Assembly (NCBI GenBank): GCA_001599755.1
Contig: BCHX01000003.1
Span: 2,205,289 to 2,269,288 of the forward strand
Direction: 5' to 3'
Source: Gliomastix tumulicola
Taxonomy: Eukaryota > Ascomycota > Sordariomycetes > Hypocreales > Bionectriaceae
Length of the DNA stretch: 64,000 bases
Shown in pieces: positions 40,635 through 51,084 of this stretch. The notes under the pieces are model-generated. The model was given only the letters and a program-made list of their open reading frames with translations. It was not told where the DNA came from and searched no databases. Every line of letters begins with the position of its first letter. Positions within the stretch are counted from its first letter, which is position 1. The translations under genes were made by a program, and so were the position numbers.

Positions 40635-43600
40635 CACTCCTGTGGGAGCCATTGGATGTTTCAAGCCCTCAGGGAGGCACTTCGTACAGCGACGGGTGGA
40701 CTGCGCGCGCTCGCACTGATTCGTGGTGGTGTGGATGGGCGCCGCAGATGGTGTGCACCACCCACGGTCAGGCACCTTACTCAGGTACGGGCTATGCCGT
40801 CTTAAGCAACTGCGAGACTGATTACATACGACTACCGCCTATAGTATAAACCATATGCATGTAATCCCAAGCTTGCCAGCGCCCTCTGACTTGTGCCGGG
40901 TGTGTCAGGTGTGAGACTGAGGTGAGAAGGTGTGTAGGTAAGTAAGTACTCAGTCACTACAGTACCCAAGGGGAGCATACCTCATGCAGCAGCCCGCTCC
41001 CACTGGCATGCCTGAGAACACCTCATGTTATTTAATTAATAATAGTGGCTCGCCCGCCCGCGAAAATCGACCCTCCCTCCTTCGCCATGCAGCCAGCCGC
41101 GGGCGAAGGAAGGGCATGAGAGCGATACGGCATGAAACAAACCTGGAGGACACGTGCAATCTCGCGCTCGGCGCCACCAGCGCACAAGGGGGCATTGATC
41201 AAAGTCATAGAGTAGAGCCGCACTACGGAGTCGACGAGCTATAGTTAGATACCATCTCGCGACTAGCAGCAACCTACGGCCAGGTAGCCTTTTCGCTTCG
41301 TTCGTCCAGTTGCACGACTAGTAGGCGCGGCCCCTTGCATCAGAGGCTGGCCCGCGACCTTGGTTTTTTTTTTTTGCCTTTCGGCCACACCTGCAGCCGG
41401 CGGCAGGGCGAATCGAACGAACCCCCCCCCCTTTTGCCTGGAGGCAGCTACCCGTGTCGTGCGGGTGGGAGGGCAATTTGGCATTATCGTACCGACGGCG
41501 GTCGCACACGCAGCAGTGGGTGGTGGTGTCCCGCAGAGTTCGGCCCATTGAATGATATCAGGAGAGATGGAGCAGGAAGAAAAGGAAGAAGAAGGGAAAA
41601 AACCTGGAAAGGGAGCAACTCTATCCGCGGTGGCTGCTGCACGTCGCCGTGACCTGCCCTCCCTGTTCGTATCGCACAGGTCGCACGGATACATGCTCTC
41701 GTAGATTACCCCAACAATCAAGCCCCTTACTCGCCTCCGTCCAATGCCCATTCAAGCCATTTAACCTTGATACCGAAGAAGCAAGTCCTCTCGAATTAGT
41801 CCGGGCTAGCGAGATCCCCCGGTGGCCCCCGTGACTTCTGGGGCAAATGAATCGACCATTAGAGAATAGATTTACTGCATGCGGACTGATCCCCCAGCTG
41901 GCATTGCCCGTTCCGGCTGCTGGTGGGTGGCCTGGGTCGCGATAATTTGTTCCCGGGTCTCTTTTTTTTTTATGATTACGCTTTTTTTTTTCTCTTTGTC
42001 TTTTCACATGGCTTCGTGTAGGCCGATGCAAAGTTAGTCTTTGTAAGCCCGGGCAGAGACACCGCTTGAGTCGAGATGGGCCTGTGGCGGCATCGTGGCT
42101 GTGCCGGTGGCTGTGGCTGCATGCCATGGCGTCACTTCTTCCATATTTCTCGTCGCTTCCGTGTCTCTACGTCCAGTGACTCTCGCATAGGAATGTCCCA
42201 AGCAAAATCCATCCATCCTCTTCTCGGTCTATCCCTGTCCAGCGACGCCCCACACCCGGTCTGCTGGTGCCGGTACTTACCCAGGTTTCCCCTGGCTTTG
42301 TGCTTCGCTAGCTGGAGATGTCATTCACTTGATGGATTGTCCGGCGGATGGGATTGATTGGAAGGGGAGAAGGGGAGGGGGGGACCCAGGGGGGAAATGC
42401 CCATGATAACACGCCTACCTACTACCCAAGGAAAAAAAAAATCTGATGACGCATCAGCAGACAAATCACGCTCAGACAACCAAGCGAAAAGCCCGACCCG
42501 GCTCGACCTGCCCTCTTGGCAAGCCATCGCTGCCGCTACACGTAACAGCCACAGAAATCCCACCCATCGCCCAATGATCGCGCCGCGCTGCCCAACACAC
42601 CCTCCTGCAGGCCTGGGTCCCCAAGTCCACTATTATATGTAGTTATGTTCCAGTAAGAGGAGGACCTGTCTGTCCCCCGTGAGTCAAACCAAATCCGATC
42701 GTCGGCCCAGAACTTCTCGGATGGATATTACGGCTGGCCAAATCAAAAAAAGCAAAGCTGAAGAGCAGCAACTCGTATACCCTCCTCCCAAGCAAGGGAC
42801 GGGACGGGGTGACAAGGACGGAGAAGTAAGACAGATATGGAGCTGACCTCCGTCACTGTGCGCCAAGCAAATACGTTTTTTTTTTTTTCGATCACGAGAG
42901 CAGCAAAAATCCCGGAAGCCGTACACGATGGCACCCAGCAGGGAGAGAGCGAGGGAGAGGGAGGGACAAATGCAACCGTAAAAAAAAAATTGGGAGGGCC
43001 AGGCTGCATGAGATATGCATCTCGTGGCGCATTGTATGGACACCACACACCACACCTGCACACAAGCAGAGACACACCGTCTTTTCCTCCCTGCGCATGG
43101 CTGCATGACCCCCCTACCTAACTAACACGCTGCAAAATGCACCCCTCGCCAACAAAGAGGATCGGCCCAGAACACGATTTCTGACGATCAGGCCCGGCCA
43201 GCAATGCGTTATCCCGTCCAAAAAGTCACAAAGAACGGGGCGATGCTACTCAACTCTTACACACCTCGGGTCCAAGTCACCTCATCGCCCTTTTTCTTTC
43301 GGCCTTTAATGTCGTCACCTCAGCCCTCAGCGCCCAGGGGTAACATTTGATTTCATGCGCGCCCGGGCGCGAGCGCTCTAGGGTGGCCTTGGCCCTTCTC
43401 GTTTTCCCAGTGGCGCCCAATACTATGCATGCATGTACATTACACGTCCGACCGCCACCGCATGTCTGCGATTGGTAGGTACTAGGGTATCACCAGCGAG
43501 CGCCAATGGTCCTGCGTTGTCCGGTCGGACTGCAGGACGAGGCGTCCTCGTAGATGCTGCCGTCGCTCTGGCGTTACATCTCGGAGGGTATGACACGTAC

Positions 43601-44740
43601 GAGCGCATATATGTACTAGTATATATATATATAGTGTCTTAGTGCTGGTCTCGACGCATGCATGTACTCGAGGTTACTCTGTACGGCTCACCGCATACGT
43701 CGGAGCTGACACGAACAAAATTGAGCCACTGGCTTGTTCTAGATCACCGCGCACATGCGCTGAACCGCATGACAGTTGCTACCTCACACGACGCCAATGC
43801 ACAAGGCCAGCATTTATTGGAGGGGCCTTTTGGCGATAATTTGTAATTGCCTGCAGTCGTATTGCCGATGAGTCTCGATCCCTCTGCACCGCATTAAAGG
43901 TACCTTGGTCGACTTCAGCCTTCTTCGCCACTCGAGGTCAGATAATGGTCTGGAGCCAGCGCACTTCGCATTAAGACTTAATATTCCTACACGAACTTCT
44001 CTTGCACAGTATGGATGCCTTATCCAGGATTGGGGCCAAAACATAAAACCTATCATTCCTTTGGGAGATGGATTGCTGCATATACAAGTTGAGGTTAATC
44101 AACTCCAGACCCGTCACTACTAAGGTACTAGTATTGACCGTGCTAGTCGGGGGCACGTCCGAATCATGCTGCAGAACGAGGCTGGCACAGACAGCCATTC
44201 ATTTTCATTTCGGAGGGGTTGGGCATAGCCAGCCGGGCACCATAACACAGAATCAAATCGTGGAGCAAGCTTGATATTGAAAACATTGGTTTGAATTGAA
44301 ATGAGAAAGTATATGGTAGAGATCATAGAAAGCCCGAGATATCGAGGAAGCCGAAACATGTCTATAGTAGGGCAGAGAAGAGAAAAGAAATGACAAACAG
44401 GCAGCACTGTTCTGGTATCTCGACTGAAAATAAGATTTGTCGGCACGTGACAGGTTCCGTGTGCCAGCGAAGAAGGCGCGAGAGCTGAAGATTCCTTCCA
44501 CAGGTGGCTTGTAGACAACTTGAATGGCAGGAGCGACCAACTATCGCCGAGCCAGTCCCCAATTGGCAAGACCTCCAACCGTGTAGACCAAGAGAAGATG
44601 AATGAAGAGAAGAGACAAAGGGAAGAGTCATTATGGCATTAATATTCGTTAAGTGGTTGAGCCAGCGTTGCGTTTTCTTGGGGAAGACGGTGGATCAGAA
44701 GAAGAAGAAGAAGAAAAAAGGGTAGCATCGGAGGCGGACT

Positions 44741-45388
44741 TTAGGCGTGCAGGTGATCCCAGTACCGCTTCCTCGCAGCCACGGCCACGGCGTCGCCCTT
44801 GAACCGGTGCTGGAAGTAGTTGAAGACGGCGAACTCGTCCCTGTCCATGACGTAAGAGTCGGGCTGGTCCTGCACCTTGCCCCAGAGGCCGGTGATGGCC
44901 ACCTCGAGGATCTTGCAGATGGTCGCGTCCTGCGCGCCGTCGGGGCTCTCGCGGGCGAGCTCGAGGGCCTGCCGCACGGCCGCCGTGTCCTGCGAGGGGA
45001 AGCTCGCCCGGGGCGGAGACGGGACGCGGTGAGGCATGGTGGTGGCCGGGCGGTAGTGGCAGAAGACGTAGGGCTCCTCGTTTGGCAGCAGCGGGTAGGC
45101 GGCCTGGTGAGGAGCAGGAGGAGGTGGTGGCGGAGCGTGGGCGTGCTGCTGCTGCTGAGGCGCAGGTAGGGGCAGAGGGAGGGGCAGAGATTGGGGGTGA
45201 GGATGCGGCGGCGGCAGCAGTGGGAGTCGCTGCTGTTGCTGCACTGTTGTTGGTGGTGGCGGTGGCGGCGGCGGCAGGGCCTGATCCTGGGGATATGTAG
45301 GGTAGAGGTCTTGGGTGTGGTGAGGAGTTGCTATCGACAGCATCGTAGGTTCAAAGGATGCGTGCGAGGTGGCAGGCCCGTTGCTCAT
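44741..45388 (-). CDS. Hypothetical proline-rich protein, 215 aa
   Basis: Not recognised. One frame from ATG 45388 (MSNGPATSHASFEPTML). Residues ~30-110 are extremely Pro/Gln/His-rich (P8 and QQQQ runs). The C-terminal ~85 residues look folded and conserved-like: DTAAVRQALELARESPDGAQ, ICKILEVAITGLWGKVQ, YVMDRDEFAVFNYFQHRF and AARKRYWDHLHA. This pattern, a disordered Pro-rich arm plus a small helical domain, is common in fungal regulatory proteins, but I know no named family for it. It is the only convincing gene in about 10 kb and has 3.6 kb of non-coding DNA upstream, which fits a regulated gene with a long promoter or leader (inference). Confidence 0.7.
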   Translation of the reverse strand: MSNGPATSHASFEPTMLSIATPHHTQDLYPTYPQDQALPPPPPPPPTTVQQQQRLPLLPPPHPHPQSLPLPLPLPAPQQQQHAHAPPPPPPAPHQAAYPLLPNEEPYVFCHYRPATTMPHRVPSPPRASFPSQDTAAVRQALELARESPDGAQDATICKILEVAITGLWGKVQDQPDSYVMDRDEFAVFNYFQHRFKGDAVAVAARKRYWDHLHA

Positions 45389-48300
45389 ATAAGATCGAGC
45401 AACACCGTCCTAACGTCGCCGAGTTGCAGGGGGATGGAGGGGAGGGACCACGGGATGGGACGTCGCCGGGTTGCTGGTGTGGGGTGGACTGCTGTCTCTC
45501 GATCCCTACGTAGTGGGGGGAAGCGGTGACAGGGACAGGGATGAATGGCTCCGGCAGGCAATCTAACGAAGTATCGACGACCTTGGCAGATTATGTCCCG
45601 CAGGGAGGCGTTGGATGGTGTAAGTGAACCGGGGTGTGAAGGGCGTCTTTCAAGTTTCAACCACTCACGACAGGGGAAGCGTGAGACATACGAGGAGGAG
45701 GGCGGGGTCAACAGATGATCTACAAGAGAAGCGAGGGCAGCGAGGAATGCCCTTGCTTTATTTATATCCAGCCAGCCACACGCGATAAAGGAAGAGGCCG
45801 AAGAAAAAAGAAAGAAAAGGGTCGGGCTGATTCAGGACGAGGCTAAACCTCCTCTTGGCAAGTGAGTAGTAGGTGGTCACGCAGGTAGCGCGGCGTCAGT
45901 TCAGAGGCTAGAAGGACAGCTAGGGGAATTCTAAATAAACAGAGTTCTAGGATGGGCGAAAAAGTGCGTCCTGTCGGAGTTTGGGTGTGGGTAGGCAAAA
46001 AGGGGGCTCGGATGATCAATGTTTGACTCGGGGCGTCAGAGGCGGTGAGTCGCACCATCTGCCCCGGGCTCGCGCGATAGGCGTGCAAGTACAGGTACTG
46101 GAGCACGCTTCAGACGAACTGACTCTCAGCCCAGTAGTAGTACCTTTGCCTGTAAAACTTTGCGTGAATAGAAAACCTTCCAGCGTCCAGGTGATGGGAC
46201 AATATCTAGGAATGCCCTCCAGGATGACGCGGTGGCTGTGACGTGTCTGCCAGCGGCCGACCTTGTTTGCCTTTCGCTCAAAGGAAGCACAACGGATTTC
46301 GAAGCGCGAAACCCAAAACACACAGACGATTGTAGAATAGGACAGCAGCCGGAGATTGCAAAGCCCGCGAGCCCTAGACTGGAAGCCTGTGTGCCTGTCT
46401 CCTTGTCCTGTCCTCCGCCAATACGGCACTGGCTGCCCGATTAACCTTCAAGTAGCGCTGGCCGTTCGAGCACGAGCCGTTGGGCCTGCTTAGAAATAAA
46501 GACAATATTGCGACAGCAACCGTGGGGGAAAGTCTAAGCGGGCCTTAGGGCATTAGAGGACAACGCATGATCTGTCGGGGGCCGTCCGATCATCCAATGC
46601 TGCGTATAGCACGGAGAGTGAGCTGTTGTCGTATATGAAAAAAAACTCGCCTGATCACCCCAGCCAGGGAGCATGAGCAGTGAAGCCCCATCTCTCGTTC
46701 GTCCCGACAGAGAGGAACTCGACCCTCGCGGACCGCTTCCACCGCGGTGGAGCAACAGTAGCAACAGCGGAATCACGGTCCCGTCGTTCGTCCGGGAGAG
46801 CACGCTGGAAGCTTTCCACGAAGCATGCTAGTACGGGCGTGAGTTCGCATGAATAGAAGCGTACTGGGGCTTCGGGCGAGACAGCGGAATGTGCCCCAGA
46901 ACGAGAACGTGTTCGCTCGGCGTGCCTTAACGTTGACGGACCTGCTGTCTCTAGTCAAGAGACCCGGCGACCCCTTACTAGCAGTGCTAGTTGGACAGAT
47001 GGCAGCGAGCGAGAATCCCTAGAAGGATCAGGTTGGGCGGCAAGGAAGGAAAAGAAGGAAAGCCGGTGGGGCTTACCCGGAATTTAGAGTTTTGACTTGC
47101 ATCATGCACGGTGGCCATAGCGCCTCTGCCCTGTATTGGCAACTGACAGTGGTTCACTCTGTCTATTGATTGTCTGTCACTGGAAGCCAGCTCAGCGCCC
47201 CCAGTCCTCAAGCTTCCACGGGCCCGAAGTCGAACAGCGCCTCAGGAGCTCTGCGCCCGCTGGCTTTGCATCAATGTCGCTCCTTTGTGAGCCATGCCCG
47301 TCCTTCGCATCCGCTTCGTGCGGCTCCGGAAGCTCCAACCTAAACGCAACTGGACCCCACCGACAGAGTGAGTCCCCATACTGGTTTATTATAGCGAAGC
47401 CCCCAAGCAGGCAAACATGTGAGACCCTCACTGGGGCAGCACGTTAGCACGTTAGCAGGTTCGACAACTGGAGATCTGATCCCTGAAAACCTAGAGAAAT
47501 AGAGTTCGAGAGGAATAGGCGGTGTGACGGCATGCCAATTTCCCACGTGAGCCCACGAGACTCCATATCGCTGCCTGTGAGAAACGCTCGCCATCCGTCC
47601 GTCTCGCCCGTTGTGTCATGACTGGAGGCGGAAAAGGGGCGACGGAGCATAGCAGAAAGTCTAAACTCCTGGTTAGCCTTCCTTTTTCGCGTCATTTCCT
47701 GTCTTCTCCTCTCTGCGGGTCAGAAAAGAAATTAAGAAAGACGGAGGGGAAGAGACGAAAAAAAATAAAAGATCCTGGGATTCCGTCGGGAGGCTTCCGG
47801 AGTGTGTTTCGGCCTCCACATCCGATATAGTAGGCAGCTGGTTGACTCGAGCGTAACTCTCGCCATCTCGGACTTGATTTCCTTGTTCACTCTTTTGCCT
47901 CGTGCCCCTCCCCTTCAAACCTTCGTGGCCTCCTCCTCCCGAGCTTGATCGTCGTGATTTTTGGTTTGACAATACCCCTACAATACCTCCCCCTCCTCGC
48001 ACGCGTGTCCTGAATGACTAAGAGTCGTTCAGGCTAAAGAGGCAAAAAAGGAGTAACGTTGGAGCGATGCCCATCAGGAGCATTAAGGTTTGGACTTCAC
48101 ACAGCCAGCCTGACTCCGGTGCTGCTCTAGAGGCAAATCCTTTCGTGTTCGTCTTCCTGACACGGAAGTCTTTCTGGTTCCCGTCGGCCTTAAAATAAGT
48201 ATCCCGTGAAAGCAAAGGAGAATGTGTCGTGTTTGCGTTGTCATCCCCCCCTTCTGCCAGTTGTGGGCTGACCAAAGGGAATCCCCGAGATGCCCTCCTT

Positions 48301-49016
48301 TTTTTTCTTGCATACCATCCATTGCCTATTGTCACGGCGATCACTACAATAGGACAGAGCACGGAATCCGGGGTTGGAATGCATCGATCGGTGCCTCGTC
48401 GCTACTCCCAGCGATCAAATGTAGCATCCCGGCGCCTCCGCTTCGGGTGGCTATTACCCAAACGATGCTTGCTCCCTCCCGGGACTTTGGAAAACCACGC
48501 ATTTAGTCTGGAGTATATGCGCGCGCGCGCGCGAGATGCGGTCCTTTTTCGCACAATCCTGGCCCCGAGGGTTGTGCTCGTGATAACCGAACCCCCATGC
48601 GCAGCGAGGCCCATACTTTTCGCCGGTGTCTTGGCGATCATATAGACGTAAGGCATATTCGTAACCGCTTCGTTGACCTCGCGTGGGCGACCCTTATCTG
48701 TTCTTTACCCCCATCGGATGCTTGTCAAACTCACGCCACGGGGCAAATCATGATTCGGACAATATCGTTGAGAGAGGCCTCGTAATCATGACGGCACGAA
48801 CTCGCTGGGTCTTGCGTGGACGCTCTGTTCCCCAGAATCCGCGCCTCGTATGCTTATTCTTATTCTTGGCATTATACTGATACATTCTAAAGTTTAGTTT
48901 TTGTTGCCGTATTGTACAGAGATCTATGATGATGATGATGAGTGAATCCTTCCTGCGCCGTCAGTGTAATACAGGCAGGCCAACGTCAGAAACGTTGGGT
49001 GCGCAACGGGCACCTT
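45389..49016. other. 3.6 kb gene-poor region
   Basis: Upstream of the proline-rich gene and downstream of the FAM210-like gene. Many short frames on both strands, none with motifs or a credible intron pattern. Seen: an alternating purine-pyrimidine stretch at 48514-48533 ending in (GC)n, a direct repeat GCACGTTAGCACGTTAGCA near 47441-47457, and T8/A7 runs. No tRNA or snRNA recognised. Confidence 0.5.
48514..48533. repeat. (GC)n alternating tract
   Basis: TATATGC followed by repeated GC steps, about 20 bases of strict purine-pyrimidine alternation; a second Z-DNA-prone site in the gene-poor zone. Confidence 0.8.
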
Positions 49017-49980
49017 TTACCTGGTGCCCCCCCGTCGAACATTAATCTTCTTGCCGATGTTCCAACCCCAGGACCGGAGCTTCTTCACAATCCGGGGTGT
49101 CACGGCGATAGTGAGCGGTATCCGGACAAATACAAAGGTTTTGTGAATGGCGTAGGCCAAGGCGAGCTGCGTCGCAAGACCTAGAAGAGTTGGCCAGGTT
49201 AGCCGAGCTCCGGAAACAGATTCCGCTGTGGAGGAAGAAGGGGGCTCTACTCACTTGCTTCCTCGGCGTGCCGCTCCTGGGCCTCTTCGACGCCCCATCT
49301 CCCCAACGACTCGGCCTTTTCAGGAGTCTCGCCGTCCCCCGTGATCTGGGTGAACTTGCTCTTTGCAGCATCCCACAGCTCTCGGATGGTTTGCCGTACT
49401 GGTTGAGGCACGACGCTTGCGACTGTCGAGACGATGTAGTGCTCTACCACGCCTATTGAGAACAACATGTCAGTAACCGCTTGTCCACGAGAGGGGCGGC
49501 CTTTCAGGGGCCGGATTTCGCAGAAATTCTCGACTCACCAACTCTTTCCGTCCCAACAGCCTTGACGAGCAGGAAGAAGAAGGGGTAGTCGCAGATACTG
49601 AGTAGGAAGTAGACGCCAATGGCGGCCCTTCCGTACTCCCTCGACAGCTTCCTGAACCTCTCGGTCAGAGACAGACTCTCCTCCGCACCCGCACCGTTCC
49701 CCTTATTCCTCCGCCATGGTGAGAAGCGGAAGCCCCGCCGCTGAGGAGCTCGAAATATGGCCTGCCCAGAGCTGAGTCTGGGTCTGGCTGTGGTTCCCAG
49801 TCGCCTCGTCGCGGTCAGACCGAGGGAAGGTGCCTGGGTCACGCGACTCGTCTGACGGACGGCTTGTAAGGTCGAATCCGACGTGAGAAACCTCCTCCAG
49901 ACCTGTTCCCAGGCAGCGAGCTGGTTCGGGTTCGCTCTCCGCAGAGATCGAGGCAATGCGCCGAGTGTGGTTCGAAACAT
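49017..49980 (-). CDS. FAM210/DUF1279-family mitochondrial membrane protein
   Basis: Inner-membrane protein of the FAM210A/B (DUF1279) family, 267 aa. Exons 49980-49539, 49452-49255 and 49180-49017; introns are 49538-49453 (GTGAGT..AATAG) and 49254-49181 (GTGAGT..TCTAG). Residues 1-90 are Arg/Ser/Thr-rich without acids (MFRTTLGALPRSLRRANPNQ), a presequence. The DUF1279 domain is split over the exons: RFRKLSREYGRAAIGVYFLL, ICDYPFFFLLVKAVGTERV, then after splicing VVEHYIVSTVASVVP, and finally LATQLALAYAIHKTFVFVRI followed by PLTIAVTPRIVKKLRSWGW. Two to three hydrophobic segments fall in it. The frame is open upstream of the chosen ATG without another ATG. The start lies about 450 bp from the inserted repeat element. 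Confidence 0.88.
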
Positions 49981-50425
49981 GGTTGCCGTACGCTCCACGC
50001 TTCTCGTTGCTGCGTGTCTCCCCGTACCCAATTCCTTGAGTGATGTATGGTTCTCGTCTCGCCAGAGGTACTCGATGAGTCGGACTCAGCGGCGACTAAA
50101 TGGGTTCGTTCTCGTCGGGTCACGGGTCAGCGTTGATGGAGATAGCGGAGCTTTCGGGTTGTAGGATGATGCCGGGATGAAGCTTCGGACGATGTAGGCA
50201 AACGGCAGGGCGGGCGCATTGGGGATGGATCAATATTCCATTGCTGACTCCGAGGCCACGCGATCGATAAGAGATAATCAAGGTCGATGCTGGATGATGG
50301 TGACACCGAGTTGGCCCATGATCTGGCAGAGGACGTCCTGGGTTGAGGAAAAAGCTGCTATCGAAGGGTCCAGAATTTTTTTCGCCCTTCCGAAAGTCGG
50401 TTGGGTGGAGTGATCACCGTGATGT

Positions 50426-50433
50426 CAAATTTA
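50426..50433. repeat. Target-site duplication, left
   Basis: CAAATTTA abutting the left inverted repeat; an identical octamer abuts the right one at 51077-51084. Confidence 0.8.
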
Positions 50434-50487
50434 GGCCTCGCCTATCCAGCCACTGGAATCTGCTAGACAGCCACGAAATGCCCCACA
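50434..50487 (+). repeat. Left terminal inverted repeat, 54 bp
   Basis: Pairs with 51076-51023 in inverted orientation, 53 of 54 positions identical (the difference is at the 16th base). Confidence 0.92.
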
Positions 50488-50731
50488 TCTCAAATGAGGT
50501 ACCTCGCCCAAGGTACTTCCACTTACACCAAACAACTCAAGCTACAACTTCTAGTAATGCGGCTCTTTCAATTAGGTCCATGAGGGCTGCCTCAATTAAT
50601 AGAGCTGCTTCAATTAGGCTGCCTCAATCAGGTTGTTTCAATCAGGCCGCCTCAATCGGGCCTACGAGGGTCTGCAAGAGGTCTGTTAGCCGGGCTGTTG
50701 CGATCGGGTCTGCGAGGGGTCTGTCAATCGA

Positions 50732-50839
50732 GCTGCTTCAATCGGGCTGCTTCAATCGGGCTGCTTCAATCGGGCTGCTTCAATCGGGCTGCTTCAATCG
50801 GGCTGCTTCAATCGGGCTGCTTCAATCGGGCTGCTTCAC
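50732..50839. repeat. 14-bp minisatellite inside the element
   Basis: Unit GCTGCTTCAATCGG, seven perfect head-to-tail copies (50732-50829) plus a partial eighth. Diverged forms of the same unit extend upstream to about 50575. Confidence 0.93.
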
Positions 50840-50900
50840 TTAGGTTCACGAGGGGTTTTTCTATCAAGTCTATAAGGGCTCTACCCTCAAGAGCATTGGA

Positions 50901-50976
50901 AGGCCGGGCTGCTGTTGGAAAGCCGGGCTGCTGTTGGAAGGCCGGGCTGCTGTTGGAAGGCCGGGTGGCTGTTAGA
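50901..50976. repeat. 19-bp tandem repeat inside the element
   Basis: Unit AGGCCGGGCTGCTGTTGGA, four copies, the last one diverged. Adjacent to the 14-bp array. Confidence 0.9.
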
Positions 50977-51022
50977 GGGCTGGTACCTAGGGAAAAGTAC
51001 CGCGCTAGGCACTTTTCGGTTT

Positions 51023-51076
51023 TGTGGGGCATTTCGTGGCTGTCTAGCAGATTCCAGTGGTTGGATAGGCGAGGCC
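51023..51076 (-). repeat. Right terminal inverted repeat, 54 bp
   Basis: Inverted copy of 50434-50487; ends GGATAGGCGAGGCC at the outer boundary. Confidence 0.92.
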
Positions 51077-51084
51077 CAAATTTA
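51077..51084. repeat. Target-site duplication, right
   Basis: CAAATTTA, direct copy of 50426-50433. Its AAATTT core is self-complementary, so three bases more or less of the inverted repeat could be argued, but the octamer is direct at both ends. Confidence 0.8.

Larger units (their letters stand above)
38906..44740. other. 5.8 kb gene-poor region
   Basis: No gene I can support. Contents: a (TG/CG) alternating tract at 39177-39231; an A21 run flanked by N bases (39456-39487); a purine-rich stretch 39780-39860 and 40080-40160, pyrimidine-rich on the TCP11 strand and so likely its promoter/leader; short direct repeats at 40311-40345, 40470-40515 and 40601-40634; T, C and A homopolymers (41366, 41421, 41969, 42877, 42980); and an (AT)n patch at 43619-43634. 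Frames of 60-170 codons exist but look compositional (His/Cys/Met or Pro/Ser bias) and lack motifs. Confidence 0.6.
50434..51076. mobile_element. Non-autonomous DNA transposon (MITE-like), 643 bp
   Basis: Bounded by 54-bp terminal inverted repeats (50434-50487 and 51023-51076) that differ at one position, beginning GGCCTCGCCTATCC. Both ends are flanked by the same 8-bp direct repeat CAAATTTA, the expected target-site duplication. The interior has no transposase; it consists of diverged and then perfect tandem repeats (14-bp and 19-bp units). An 8-bp duplication is typical of hAT and P superfamilies, though hAT ends are usually shorter and start differently, so superfamily is left open. Near-identical arms suggest a recent insertion. 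It lies between two genes, about 450 bp upstream of FAM210-like. Confidence 0.82.

Noticed and set aside
40382..40849. 155-codon frame rich in Cys, Met, His and Gly
   Set aside because: Driven by CATGCC-type repeats; no introns, no motif, no leader.
42268..42284. U1 snRNA-like ACTTACC start
   Set aside because: Only the splice-site complement matches; downstream U1 stems are absent.
48920..48945. C/D box snoRNA suggested by repeated ATGATGA
   Set aside because: It is a short ATG microsatellite; no convincing D box or terminal stem.
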